A stretch of DNA of 43,028 nucleotides from an uncultured Eubacteriales bacterium (lineage in GTDB: Bacteria; Bacillota; Clostridia; Oscillospirales; CAG-272), in NCBI GenBank assembly GCA_934401725.1, contig CAKRSS010000012.1, positions 1-43,028 on the forward strand, in the 5' to 3' direction. Each line of letters opens with the position of its first letter. The stretch's first letter is position 1. A program made the position numbers and the translations under genes. Below are positions 1 through 8,949 of this stretch, in pieces. The notes beneath the pieces were generated by a model. The model was not told the origin of the DNA. It did no database searches and saw nothing but the letters and a program-made list of their open reading frames with translations.

Positions 1-100
1 TTTTCAACTTTTTGCGAAGTTTTTTAGACTTTCCAAAAACTCAATTCCCGCTTTTCCCTTGTCCGTCAAGGCTTTTTCGCCCTCAAGCGACAGCTTTGTT

Positions 101-129
101 ATATTACCACTTCGGCGGGGGTTTGTCAA
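101..129 (-). promoter_or_regulatory. Possible sigma-A promoter reading out of the left edge
   Basis: On the minus strand TTGACA (124-129) is followed after 17 bp by TAATAT (101-106), a near-consensus sigma-A promoter. Transcription would start near position 94 and run off the left edge. I see no convincing start codon in the remaining 90 bases, so the transcript's product is unknown. The match could be chance. Confidence 0.4.
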
Positions 130-260
130 TAGAAAAAACGAAAAATGTCACATATCAATAGATGCGCCGCTCATGGTGCACCGCATGTCAATTTTTGCTT
201 ATGTTTATTAACCGCATTCGCGTAAAAAATAATACTGAATCTCAAACCAAGGAGTCCGTC

Positions 261-938
261 GTGACAACAATTCTCTTTCGCACGCTTATAATTTATGCGC
301 TACTGATACTCGCCATGCGGCTGATGGGAAAGCGCCAGATTGGCGAGCTCGAGGTTTCCGAGCTTGTCGGCACGCTCATACTTTCCGAGATTGCCTCAAT
401 GCCAATTGAAAATCAGGAAATCCCGGTCAGCTATGCGCTCATCCCCATCGTTACAATAACGGCCATCGAAATAATCATGTCCGTCGTTTTAATAAAATTC
501 CCCAAGCTCAAAACGCTGATCTCCACCCGACCAAGCACGCTGATTGAGAACGGCGTAATAAACCAGCGAGAGCTCTCACGGGCGCGAATTTCGGCTGAAG
601 AGCTTGTCGGCGAACTGCGCCAGCAAAGCATTGCGGACATCACCGAGGTCAACTATGCCATTCTCGAGCAAAACGGCAAGATTTCTGTCATTCCCAAGGC
701 CGATTATCGCCCCGCCACACTGTCAGACATGAAAATCGCCGCGAGCGAATCAGGCATAATGCACATTCTCGTATCGAATGGCTATATCAACGACTACAAC
801 ATGAAAAAGCATAACAAAAGCCTCGACTGGCTAAAGAAAAAGTCGGCGGAGCATCACTGCTCTACCGACCAGATATACCTTTTACTCATTGACGACAACG
901 ACAACATCTGCCTCATCCCGAAGGAGCCGAACAAATGA
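261..938 (+). CDS. DUF421 (YetF-like) membrane protein
   Basis: This 225-aa protein has hydrophobic segments at about residues 4-22, 33-47 and 58-80, followed by a soluble C-terminal part. That is the DUF421/YetF layout: a short membrane domain and a cytosolic domain with the PSTLIENG (91-98) and ILEQNGKISVI signatures. I chose the GTG at 261 because AAGGAG lies at 249-254 and the hydrophobic helix starts right after it. An in-frame ATG at 162 would add 33 residues with no family resemblance. It overlaps the next gene by four bases (ATGA), so the two are translationally coupled. In spore formers, DUF421 proteins have been linked to the spore membrane and heat resistance. The molecular function is not known. 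Confidence 0.85.
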   Translation: MTTILFRTLIIYALLILAMRLMGKRQIGELEVSELVGTLILSEIASMPIENQEIPVSYALIPIVTITAIEIIMSVVLIKFPKLKTLISTRPSTLIENGVINQRELSRARISAEELVGELRQQSIADITEVNYAILEQNGKISVIPKADYRPATLSDMKIAASESGIMHILVSNGYINDYNMKKHNKSLDWLKKKSAEHHCSTDQIYLLLIDDNDNICLIPKEPNK

Positions 939-1303
939 AAGCTTTTGTCGCCATCTCAATCATTTTTGCCGCTATGATCGGCTGTATTGTCTTCAACTAT
1001 CTCTATATCAACCGCGTATCCGACGAGCTCACCGTGATGGCCTACGACATTCCCGCCGTTGGCGAGGACGGCCGCTACGCCGCAGTGAGCCGACTTGACG
1101 AATACTGGCAGGAGCATCAGAATCGCGTTGGGCTCTCGGTCAGCTTTGTCGAGCTGAACCGCGTTTCGGACGCCATAACCTCCATGAAGTCATACGCCGC
1201 CTCAGGAGAGGACGCCGACTTCGAATGCACACGTGAACTGCTGCTCAACGCCATCCGCGAAATGCGCAGACTCGAGGCCTTCACCATCGGGAATATTTTT
1301 TAG
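935..1303 (+). CDS. DUF4363 family protein
   Basis: A 122-aa protein with one N-terminal membrane anchor (about residues 4-24) and a helical remainder predicted to lie outside the cytoplasm. The size, the anchor and the position directly behind a DUF421 gene fit DUF4363, which commonly follows DUF421 in Clostridia. Its ATG lies inside the stop of the upstream gene (ATGA overlap), which suggests a fixed ratio and possibly a complex. There is no catalytic motif. The function is unknown, and any role in the spore envelope is inferred only from its partner. Confidence 0.75.
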   Translation: MKAFVAISIIFAAMIGCIVFNYLYINRVSDELTVMAYDIPAVGEDGRYAAVSRLDEYWQEHQNRVGLSVSFVELNRVSDAITSMKSYAASGEDADFECTRELLLNAIREMRRLEAFTIGNIF

Positions 1304-1328
1304 CCCGATTTTTATACCGCGCATGTAA

Positions 1329-3062
1329 TCAGTCGACGAGGTAATACTCAATAATTACCGGATGGTGATCCGAGGGATACTCGCCGTTGATTTTTTCGTT
1401 GCAGACGTGGTAACGGTCGACGTTGATGTACTGCGGCGTGATGAAGAAATAGTCAAGCGTCTTATCGGACGAGCCGTAGTTGTGGAACGTCTTGGTCGAC
1501 TCGGTCTGGCGTGCGACGGTGGAGGAATCGGCGAGCCCTGTCGAGGTGATGATCCTGTAGGGATCGGAGCCCGTCGTGCAGTTGAAGTCGCCGGACATTA
1601 TCATGGGAATACCGGCATTTTTGTTTATGAACTCAATCAACACCTTGGCCTGCTTGACGCGCGCCTCTCCGCTCTTGTGCTCGAGGTGAGTGTTGATGTG
1701 CATAAACGTCGTGCCGTCCGACTTGCGCTGGAACTTGGCGTAGGTATAAATACGATTGAGCGATGACTCGGCGTAGCGCGATGCATGGTCCGGCGTGCTC
1801 GACAGCCACTTTGTGCCGTACTCGAGCAGCGTGAACTTATCCTTGAGGTAGAAAACGGTATTATATTCGCCGTTGTTGCCGCCGTCGCGGCCCTCACCGA
1901 CGTAGTTGTAATAGGGCGACAGCTTCTGTATGAGCAGCGTCATCCATCCGGGCGATGCCTCCTGAACGCCCAGTGTGTCGGGCATGTAGTTGAGTATCAT
2001 GGTGATGACGCGCTCGTCGCGCACAGCAGAACGCCCACTGACCCAAATATTGAAGCTCATCGATCTCAGCTTGTCAGACTCAGGAACAGAGTCAAGCGTA
2101 TCCGGAACCGCCAGAGTAGCTGCGCCACCGGCCGCGGCCGCGCTTTTCAGCGACTTTGAGAACGAATTCACCGCCGCCATAAGCCCGAGCGAGCTGTCGC
2201 CGAACATCACCACAAAATTGCCGTTCGTACCGACGTAATAGCCGTTTGCCGCAAGCGTTTTCGAATACACGTCTCCGACGTCGCGGCGGGTCACGCCGAT
2301 AAGAATCTCGCGGCCGCCGCTGTATTCGTCCCTGTCCGAAACGACCTCAAGACTGTACCCGGTTGCATCCATAATGGCCTGACGCAGCGATAGCGCGAGA
2401 CTCTTCTCGCCGTAGCGCGCGTTGTCGCTCTTATAGACTATGCGGTATTGCGAAATGTCCACGCCCGCCAGGCTGAACGAGTCGACGGCGTACTCGCCGC
2501 GCACCGTTTTCGAATCCGACTGCGACATAAACACGTCTCCATCTTTCGATGCGCCGACAACGTCCTTGACAAAGGCCGCAGCCGCTGCGGCGGTCGCCTC
2601 GTCGGTTCCGCCGATAATGACAATCTTGGTGCCGATCAAAGCATAGCCGTAGTCATTTGTACGCATTCCGTTGTAAAGCTCGGCGGACGCGGCGCGGTTC
2701 GTTGTGCCGACGATAATCTCATAATCGGTTTCGATATACTTGGGGTTGGTGGAGTTTGCGACGATGAAATCCGTCTTTATCGTCGCAACGCCGTATTCCG
2801 CAAGCGCGTGAAAAACGTCAAGCGACGCATCGATGATCGTTTTTGAAGCGTCATCGGCGCGAACCACCATGTAATCCTTGAGGTCGGCGAGCTTTATCTG
2901 GTTAGCTTCCACCGACGGCGCAGACGTGTCCCCCCCCATCGGAGTAGTATCAGGTGTGCTGCCAGGCGTGGTCTCTTCCCCATCGCCCGTGCCGGTGCAG
3001 GCGCACAGCGTGAAAACGAGCATAATCAGTGCAATAAAAATCGCGAACAGTTTCTTTTGCAT
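1329..3062 (-). CDS. Lipoprotein with C-terminal endonuclease/exonuclease/phosphatase (EEP) domain
   Basis: This 577-aa lipoprotein has a signal peptide with lipobox L-C-A-C22, then a Gly/Thr/Pro-rich linker. The EEP (DNase I/sphingomyelinase) fold fills about residues 331-577. Visible active-site motifs are N338 (SFNIW), E368 (VQEAS), the NTH and GDFN motifs, and the terminal SDHHP. Residues 60-320 hold two similar alpha/beta units, marked by EIIVGTTNR (115-123) and EILIGVTRR (252-260). Each ends in a 'FGD/GGT...A' helix, resembling the N-terminal accessory domain of some glycoside hydrolases. The substrate could be a nucleic acid, a phosphodiester or a phospholipid; the sequence does not decide. 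GAAAGGA lies about 12 bases before the ATG. It follows the HAD gene after 41 bp on the same strand and may be co-transcribed. Confidence 0.85.
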   Translation of the reverse strand: MQKKLFAIFIALIMLVFTLCACTGTGDGEETTPGSTPDTTPMGGDTSAPSVEANQIKLADLKDYMVVRADDASKTIIDASLDVFHALAEYGVATIKTDFIVANSTNPKYIETDYEIIVGTTNRAASAELYNGMRTNDYGYALIGTKIVIIGGTDEATAAAAAAFVKDVVGASKDGDVFMSQSDSKTVRGEYAVDSFSLAGVDISQYRIVYKSDNARYGEKSLALSLRQAIMDATGYSLEVVSDRDEYSGGREILIGVTRRDVGDVYSKTLAANGYYVGTNGNFVVMFGDSSLGLMAAVNSFSKSLKSAAAAGGAATLAVPDTLDSVPESDKLRSMSFNIWVSGRSAVRDERVITMILNYMPDTLGVQEASPGWMTLLIQKLSPYYNYVGEGRDGGNNGEYNTVFYLKDKFTLLEYGTKWLSSTPDHASRYAESSLNRIYTYAKFQRKSDGTTFMHINTHLEHKSGEARVKQAKVLIEFINKNAGIPMIMSGDFNCTTGSDPYRIITSTGLADSSTVARQTESTKTFHNYGSSDKTLDYFFITPQYINVDRYHVCNEKINGEYPSDHHPVIIEYYLVD

Positions 3063-3103
3063 GGTTTTGTATTCCTTTCATATTGCCAATAAAAATATCT
3101 TTG

Positions 3104-3736
3104 TCAGACAAAATCAATGACCCGGCAAAGCTCATCAATGACCGGGTTCCCGAGCCGCTCCAGCCGCTCACGGCTGACGAAGCCGCCGGAGTACATAATG
3201 CAGTCCGCTCCGATAGCGGCGGCCACCTCGCTGTCGTGCGGAGTGTCCCCTATCATGAGCGCCGACGCCTCCGGATGTTGTTCCCGCCACGCCAGCGCCG
3301 TGCCGACCTTGCTGTGCGCGTTGACGTCACCCATACCGCACACATCCTCGAAAATGCCGTCAAGGCCGAGCTCACGCAGGCGTGAGGTAAGCATTTTGTG
3401 CTCACATGCCGAAATAATCGTTTGTTTAAATCCCAGTTTGTTCAGTTTTGTGACCGTATCAAGCGTGTCGGGGCTTGCGCCGCAGTGGCGGCACTCGTCC
3501 TCGTACAGTGCCGCCCACTCGACGGCAAGCGTCTCGTAGCTCTGTGTCTCAAAGTCGAAGCCGAGCCCTGCGTAATAGTCCTTCACAGGAAAGCCGAAGT
3601 GACGGCGCAGGGCGTCGACATCCGGGAGCGTAGGTAGCCCCTGACGCTCAAGAAGTATGTTGGTTGCGTTGAGGGAGGCCACGGCATCGTCGAACAGCGT
3701 GCCGTTGAAATCCCAAAGTATGTAGGTGTATTTCAT
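3104..3736 (-). CDS. HAD-superfamily phosphatase
   Basis: A 210-aa cytoplasmic haloacid-dehalogenase-type hydrolase related to phosphoglycolate phosphatases. Motif I is WDFNGTLFDD with nucleophile D9. The usual second aspartate is Asn11, a DxN variant common in a clostridial subgroup of predicted phosphatases. Motif II is the IISA segment and motif IV is GDTPHDSEVAAAIGAD. A helical cap of about 70 residues follows motif I, the subclass I layout. The substrate cannot be read from the sequence. The SD is weak. The hairpin just upstream is the terminator of the neighbouring solute-binding gene, so this gene probably has its own promoter. Confidence 0.85.
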   Translation of the reverse strand: MKYTYILWDFNGTLFDDAVASLNATNILLERQGLPTLPDVDALRRHFGFPVKDYYAGLGFDFETQSYETLAVEWAALYEDECRHCGASPDTLDTVTKLNKLGFKQTIISACEHKMLTSRLRELGLDGIFEDVCGMGDVNAHSKVGTALAWREQHPEASALMIGDTPHDSEVAAAIGADCIMYSGGFVSRERLERLGNPVIDELCRVIDFV

Positions 3737-3747
3737 GCTATAAAAAC

Positions 3748-3774
3748 GGAGCCGGAGGTTATACTTCCGGCTCC
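3748..3774 (-). terminator. Rho-independent terminator of the solute-binding protein gene
   Basis: GGAGCCGGA (3748-3756) pairs with TCCGGCTCC (3766-3774). On the minus strand the stem is followed by CGTTTTTATAG. It lies just past the stop of the solute-binding lipoprotein gene at 3789. Confidence 0.8.
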
Positions 3775-3788
3775 AAATGTGTAATTGC

Positions 3789-5570
3789 TTAGTCTTCTGT
3801 AATGAAGCCCATTTCGTTCATCCATTCGTAGAACAGGACATACGGGGTGGACTCACCTTCTTTATTCGCCTCAGCTGTGACCGAAACATAATTCTTTATG
3901 TCGGCGTTGCTCTGGCTTCTCAGCTCGACCTGAAGCGCGTCGATAAGGGCGCTCAGCTCGTCGTAGGTCTTGCAGGCGTCGAGCCTCGTCTTGACGGACG
4001 CCGACAGCGTGCGCATCTTGGCAATCGCGGCCTTATCGACCTTGGAGTTCTTCAGCGAGAAGCCGAGGATGAGGTCAACAGTCGCGTCATTGTTCTGCTT
4101 CATGCCGTACTTCCACAGATCAGCGTCTGTGCCCGCGACAGTGTAAGCGATGAACGAGTTGCCGGTCTTGTTAATATCCATCCAGTAACCGTTGCCCGAG
4201 GTGTACTCAACCTGACCTGCCTCGGTCAGCGTGTAGTTGACGTTCTCGATACCGTACTGAATGAGGTTGCGCAGCTCGGCGTTGGTGTTGATGTAGGTGA
4301 TAATCTCCATCGCACGGGTTACATCGTTGCTGTAGCCGCCGACAGCGAACATCGAACCGTAGAGTATGTCGGAATTGGCTCTCGGGGTCTCGAGGACGAC
4401 CATGTGGTAATCCTCAGCATACTGCTTCTCAAGCTCGGCACCGCCGGAAACTATCTTAACAGCGCACTTGGCATCAGCCGGAACGTTGCTCTTGAAGTAG
4501 CCCAGTTCCTGGTACTTCATGTTGGAGAGAAGCTGGTCTCTGTATGCCTTTCTAGAAGCAAAGAGGCTGGTAAACTGAATCTGTGTACCGAGGCTGGAGC
4601 TTGCAGCGTATGTTGTACCTATAATATTGAAGGTATCTGTGCTTATCTCAAGCGTTTCGGGGTCAATGTCCCAATACAGCACGTTGTAAAGGTCGGGCGC
4701 GCCGTCGATCGGAACGACGTCCGGCTCAAAGCGGGCTATATCAGCCAAAAACTCGGAGCACTCGTTGAGCGAGGTCATGGTGCTGATATCGTAGTAATAC
4801 TTAGCCAGAAGCTCCTTGTTAATCAGCATGTAGGTGTAAGAGCCGATGGTGCGGTTGTTCGGGATGGCGTATGTAGCGCCGTCGATCTTCATGGAGTCCA
4901 TGAAAACGTTGCTGATGTAGTCCTTGAGCTTCTTGGAGCCGCTGGTCAGCTCATCGTCGACTCTTGCGACCCACTCGTTCTCTATGTACTGAACGTATCT
5001 GTCATATCCGGACAGGTAGAAAATATCAACGACGTTAGGATCGGCATCCGGGTACTTCAGCTCAAGCAGCCCTGTATCTGCGTTGTAGATGGTCTCCTCG
5101 GGCGTGGTCTCGGCTGTCGGGTCGGTCGTGGTCTCGGCGTACTTACGGTACTCGGGATACAGCTCATAGAACTTCTCCTTGGCACCCTCATTGCCGTACT
5201 CTTTCTTGTTATCCTTAACGAACTTTCTGAGTGCCTTGGCGGCAGCTTCAGCCTGCTTTTCCTCGTCGGCCTTAGCGGTAAAGGTACCCTCGAGCGTGGT
5301 GTAATACTCGCTCTCGGTCAGAAACTTCACATTGATCTTGGTCTTGAATTTGGACTTTGTGATCTTATTTATAGCTTCCTCAACGGCAGCGGCCGCCTCA
5401 GGATCTGTCTTATCCTCAGTCATAAGATACATATTAAGCGTCTTGGTGCTACGGGAATTTTCCTTCTGAATGTTATTCGCGGTTTCATCGTCGCTACTCG
5501 AAGAACAACCGGTAAACACACATGCAATCATCAGAACGCACAGCACAAAGCTGAGCAGCCTCTTATTCAT
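3789..5570 (-). CDS. Extracellular solute-binding lipoprotein (LplA-like)
   Basis: A 593-aa lipoprotein with signal peptide and lipobox F-T-G-C22, followed by a Ser/Asp-rich tether. The rest resembles large cluster-1 sugar-binding proteins (LplA/YtcQ type): a periplasmic-binding fold, and a C-terminal helical part with a tract on residues left out of a gap. About residues 110-165 form a charged Lys/Glu/Ala-rich helical insert and a TTDPTAETTPEE-type linker inside the fold. The start is the ATG at 5570, because AAGGAGGA lies seven to eight bases upstream. A start 30 bases earlier has no SD. No permease genes flank it, and it has its own promoter and terminator, so it must use membrane components encoded elsewhere. 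The ligand is probably an oligosaccharide (family inference). Confidence 0.85.
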   Translation of the reverse strand: MNKRLLSFVLCVLMIACVFTGCSSSSDDETANNIQKENSRSTKTLNMYLMTEDKTDPEAAAAVEEAINKITKSKFKTKINVKFLTESEYYTTLEGTFTAKADEEKQAEAAAKALRKFVKDNKKEYGNEGAKEKFYELYPEYRKYAETTTDPTAETTPEETIYNADTGLLELKYPDADPNVVDIFYLSGYDRYVQYIENEWVARVDDELTSGSKKLKDYISNVFMDSMKIDGATYAIPNNRTIGSYTYMLINKELLAKYYYDISTMTSLNECSEFLADIARFEPDVVPIDGAPDLYNVLYWDIDPETLEISTDTFNIIGTTYAASSSLGTQIQFTSLFASRKAYRDQLLSNMKYQELGYFKSNVPADAKCAVKIVSGGAELEKQYAEDYHMVVLETPRANSDILYGSMFAVGGYSNDVTRAMEIITYINTNAELRNLIQYGIENVNYTLTEAGQVEYTSGNGYWMDINKTGNSFIAYTVAGTDADLWKYGMKQNNDATVDLILGFSLKNSKVDKAAIAKMRTLSASVKTRLDACKTYDELSALIDALQVELRSQSNADIKNYVSVTAEANKEGESTPYVLFYEWMNEMGFITED

Positions 5571-5623
5571 ACAAACATCCTCCTTAATTTTCTCCGGCAC
5601 AGTCCGGAAGTAGATACTATGTT

Positions 5624-5652
5624 ATTTTACACTTTGAGCATCAAATTGTCAA
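5624..5652 (-). promoter_or_regulatory. Sigma-A promoter of the solute-binding protein gene
   Basis: On the minus strand TTGACA (5647-5652), a 17-bp spacer and TAAAAT (5624-5629) lie 54 bp upstream of the ATG. A small hairpin (TCCGG...CCGGA) sits in the leader. Confidence 0.75.
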
Positions 5653-5699
5653 GAGCTTTTCATATTTTATTTGCGTTAGATATGCAAAATAACGGTTTT

Positions 5700-7124
5700 T
5701 CAGTCGAGAAATCCGCGCAGGTGTCTTGCACGGCTGGGGTGGCGCAGCTTACGGAGCGCCTTTGCCTCAATCTGACGTATGCGCTCACGGGTTATGTCGA
5801 ACTCCTTGCCGACCTCCTCAAGCGTGCGGGTACGCCCGTCGTACAGGCCGAAGCGCAGCTTTATAACGTGCTCCTCGCGGGGTGTCAGCGTGTGAAGCTC
5901 GCGCTCGATGACCTCGCGCAGTATCGAAGCCGACGCGGCGTCGGACGGAGCGGGCGTGTCGTCATCGGGAATGAAGTCGCCGAGGTGACTGTCCTCTTCC
6001 TCACCGATAGGCGTCTCAAGGGATACCGGATCCTGCGCAATCTTCATTATTTCGCGAACCTTTTCGGCGCTCAGGCCCATCTTCTCGCCAATCTCGTCGG
6101 CGGTTGCCTCGCGGCCGAGCTCCTGGAGCATCTGACGAGAGTAGCGCGAGACCTTGTGTATAGTCTCCACCATGTGCACGGGTATACGAATGGTGCGCGC
6201 CTGGTCTGCAATCGCGCGGGTGATAGCCTGACGTATCCACCATGTGGCGTACGTTGAGAACTTGTATCCCTTCTTGTAGTCGAACTTGTCAACTGCCTTC
6301 ATAAGTCCGAGGTTGCCCTCCTGAATGAGGTCGAGGAAGAACATGCCCTTGCCGACATAGCGCTTCGCGATACTGACAACAAGACGCAGGTTGGCCTCGA
6401 CGAGCTCGTTCTTGGCCTTTTCGCGCTCGGCAGGGTTCTCGCTCGTCGCCATGACCTCAGCGAGGTACTTCTCGCGCTCGGGATCGAGCAGCGGAACGCG
6501 ACCTATCTCCTTGAGATACATGCGGACCGGGTCGTCAATTGCAAGGCCTTCCTGCTCCAGCATGCGCTCCATGTTCTCGCCGCCGCCGAACGACTCAACC
6601 TCGCGCTGTATATCGGTGTACTCGCGCTTGGTCATGTCCTCGGGAAGCGTCACGCCGTTTTCCTCGAGCAGCTCGTACAGCTTTTCGATGTGCTCCATGT
6701 CATAGTCCATCTCGTCTATGACCTTGTCGAGATCCTCGGCTGTGAGCGTGCCCTTCTTTCCCTTCTCGATGAGCTCGTTTATGTCGTACTTTTTCTCACT
6801 GTGGCCGTGCTCGTTTTCGTGACTGGACCCGGCTGCGTTCTGGTCATCGCTCATATCGTCGAACATGAGCGAGCTGTCTTCGAACATCATGCTCCCGTCG
6901 TCGGCAATGTCCTCGTACATCAGCGAGGATTCGTCGCCGTCCGATTCCTTGAAATCGTCCTCGCTTTTAGGCTCCTTGTCCCCGTCTTCGTCCTCTTCCT
7001 CTTCCTCTTTGCCGAGCTCGTCCTCGTCGTAGAGCTCGTCCTCATCTTCGTCGTGACGATGCTCACGCTCATGCTCATCGCCCGGCAGTCCGTATTCGTT
7101 CATGTACTTTTCAGTGGTTTCCAT
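5700..7124 (-). CDS. rpoD: RNA polymerase primary sigma factor RpoD/SigA
   Basis: This 474-aa housekeeping sigma factor carries region 1.2 (DDPVRMYLKEIG), regions 2.1-2.4 (the RLVVSIAKRY segment, FLDLIQEGNLGLMKAV and YATWWIRQAI), region 3, and region 4.2 with the helix-turn-helix ending ITRERIRQIEAKALRKLR. The first 115 or so residues are extraordinarily acidic, with long Asp/Glu runs. They also carry three short repeats of the form (S/G)-S/M-L/M-M-F/Y-E/D-D. This is longer and more acidic than the N-terminus of B. subtilis SigA. It is the last gene of dgt-dnaG-rpoD, the macromolecular-synthesis arrangement of Clostridia, starting 27 bp after the dnaG stop. I saw no terminator directly downstream. 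Confidence 0.97.
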   Translation of the reverse strand: METTEKYMNEYGLPGDEHEREHRHDEDEDELYDEDELGKEEEEEDEDGDKEPKSEDDFKESDGDESSLMYEDIADDGSMMFEDSSLMFDDMSDDQNAAGSSHENEHGHSEKKYDINELIEKGKKGTLTAEDLDKVIDEMDYDMEHIEKLYELLEENGVTLPEDMTKREYTDIQREVESFGGGENMERMLEQEGLAIDDPVRMYLKEIGRVPLLDPEREKYLAEVMATSENPAEREKAKNELVEANLRLVVSIAKRYVGKGMFFLDLIQEGNLGLMKAVDKFDYKKGYKFSTYATWWIRQAITRAIADQARTIRIPVHMVETIHKVSRYSRQMLQELGREATADEIGEKMGLSAEKVREIMKIAQDPVSLETPIGEEEDSHLGDFIPDDDTPAPSDAASASILREVIERELHTLTPREEHVIKLRFGLYDGRTRTLEEVGKEFDITRERIRQIEAKALRKLRHPSRARHLRGFLD

Positions 7125-7151
7125 TAATCTGACCCCTTCATAATATGTATG

Positions 7152-8933
7152 TTATTTTTTATTTTTTTCGTTGTTTAGTCGCTTGAGCCGTATCGCTGCC
7201 AGCTTGTCCCCTCCGGACTCGGCCGCGCGGAGCACGCGCTCGTTCTTAAGCGCCCCCACCGCCTCGCCGAAAACCTTCATGCTGTTGTCGGACAGCTGTG
7301 AGCGTGCCTGCTCGAGTGCTGTCAGCCTTCCCTGCTCGTCGGCCGAGAAATCCTGGAACAGCATAGCACGGCTGAAACCGCCCTCCGACGACTGAAGCCG
7401 GCATATCTCCCCGAACGCCCGCTTACCGAACGCCGTGAAGAAATCCTCGGTGTCAAGCGCAACGCGTCCGCTCACGACCGCCTCACGGTATTCCTCGAAC
7501 AGCAGCATCATGCCGATAATGACCTCCTCCGCTCCCGACGCCGCGACGTTCTTGGCCGCGTCGAGGTTGACCGAGTCACCGTAGTGCTTCGCGGCGCTCA
7601 CCGCGTCACGACTTTGCTTCTTTTTGAGCTCGTTGTAGAGCCTTCGCCGCGCACGCTCGACGTCGTTGCGTATGCTGTCCGTCGTAAGCGACAGACGCTC
7701 GGCCGCCGCCGCGATGTAGACCTCACGCTCAACGCTCGAGCCCGACGCCGCTATGACGTCGCACACCTCGCGCGTGGCACGTATGCGCCCCTCGGCTTCG
7801 GTTATGTCGTACTTTGCGATTATGGTATCGAGCTTGTGCTCAAACCCGCTCTGACTGCCCCTCATCTCCTGTAAGAAGCGCGCGCGGCCGAAGTTGCGGA
7901 TAAATTCGTCCGGATCCTTGGCTCCCTTGAGCTTGAGTATTCTCACCTCGAGACCGACCTCGCCGAGCAGTCGCATAGCACGCTCGTCAGCCTTGCGGCC
8001 GGCCTCGTCGCTGTCGTATATCAGAATGACCTTTTTGGTATACCGCGCGATTATGCGCGCCTGCTCCTGGGTTATGGCCGTACCGAGCGTGGCGACGGCG
8101 TTCTCAAATCCAGCCGCATGCATGGCGATGACGTCCATGTACCCCTCGCACAATATAAGCGAGTCGGAGCAGTTGTTCTTTGCATAGTTGAGCGCAAACA
8201 GATTGCGGCTTTTTTTGAAGCCCGGCGTGTCGGAGGAGTTGAGGTATTTGGGTTTTGAATCGTCCATAACCCGGCCGCCGAATCCGATTATATTTCTCGA
8301 CGTATCTATTATCGGGAACATCACACGGTTGCGAAAACGTGCGTAACAACGCTTGGATTTTTCGGAATGTGACAGCAAATCGCTCTGCCGCAGCTCTTCC
8401 TCGCCAAAGCCCTGCGCCCGCATATATTCGCCGAACGCCGAGAAGCTGTCCGGCGCGAACCCGAGCCCGAAATGCTTTATCACCGCCGCAGACAGCCTTC
8501 GCTGACCGGAAAGGTAATTCATCGCCTCCGCTCCTATCGCGGGATCGAAGAGGCAGGCTCGGAAGTATTTTGCCGCTGCAAGATTGATCTCATACACCCG
8601 GCGTCGCGAGACGGTATACTCGTCCTCCTCGCGGTAGCCATCCTGCGGCAGACGGATGCCCACGCGGTTGGCCAGAAACTCCGCCGCACCGGCAAAATCG
8701 AGATTTTCTGCCTTCATGACAAACGAAAACACATTGCCGCCCGCCCCGCAGCCGAAGCAGTAAAAGCTGTTCGACGCCGGGTAGACCACAAACGAAGGCG
8801 TCTTCTCGCTGTGGAACGGGCACAGCCCTTTGAGGTTGCTGCCAGCCCGCTGCAGCGTGACATACGAGCTTATCACATCGGTTATGTCACTTCTCTGCTC
8901 TATTTCATCAAGTACATTCTTAGGTATTTTCAT
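7152..8933 (-). CDS. dnaG: DNA primase DnaG
   Basis: A 593-aa primase that makes RNA primers at the replication fork. The N-terminal CHC2 zinc ribbon is clear: C38, H41, C59 and C62 in CPFHSEKTPSF...FYCFGCG. The catalytic core follows with the RNAP-basal segment (GFGGRVMDDSKPKYLNS) and a TOPRIM fold: the glutamate in LCEGYMDVIA and the D-x-D in YDSDEAGRKA. The C-terminal 150 residues are the helicase-interaction region and are poorly conserved, as usual. Length is close to that of the B. subtilis protein. It starts 16 bp after the dgt stop and precedes rpoD. Confidence 0.97.
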   Translation of the reverse strand: MKIPKNVLDEIEQRSDITDVISSYVTLQRAGSNLKGLCPFHSEKTPSFVVYPASNSFYCFGCGAGGNVFSFVMKAENLDFAGAAEFLANRVGIRLPQDGYREEDEYTVSRRRVYEINLAAAKYFRACLFDPAIGAEAMNYLSGQRRLSAAVIKHFGLGFAPDSFSAFGEYMRAQGFGEEELRQSDLLSHSEKSKRCYARFRNRVMFPIIDTSRNIIGFGGRVMDDSKPKYLNSSDTPGFKKSRNLFALNYAKNNCSDSLILCEGYMDVIAMHAAGFENAVATLGTAITQEQARIIARYTKKVILIYDSDEAGRKADERAMRLLGEVGLEVRILKLKGAKDPDEFIRNFGRARFLQEMRGSQSGFEHKLDTIIAKYDITEAEGRIRATREVCDVIAASGSSVEREVYIAAAAERLSLTTDSIRNDVERARRRLYNELKKKQSRDAVSAAKHYGDSVNLDAAKNVAASGAEEVIIGMMLLFEEYREAVVSGRVALDTEDFFTAFGKRAFGEICRLQSSEGGFSRAMLFQDFSADEQGRLTALEQARSQLSDNSMKVFGEAVGALKNERVLRAAESGGDKLAAIRLKRLNNEKNKK

Positions 8934-8949
8934 TATCTATCGCCTCGCC

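Noticed and set aside
1..150. A minus-strand open frame at the left edge that could be the end of a protein
   Set aside because: It has no start codon in the frame, overlaps a good promoter match and stops within the window, so the promoter is the simpler reading.
3777..6257. An 826-codon plus-strand open frame across the solute-binding protein and rpoD genes
   Set aside because: It is antisense to two confidently identified genes, shows no family signature and crosses their intergenic promoter. It is a by-product of GC-rich codon use.
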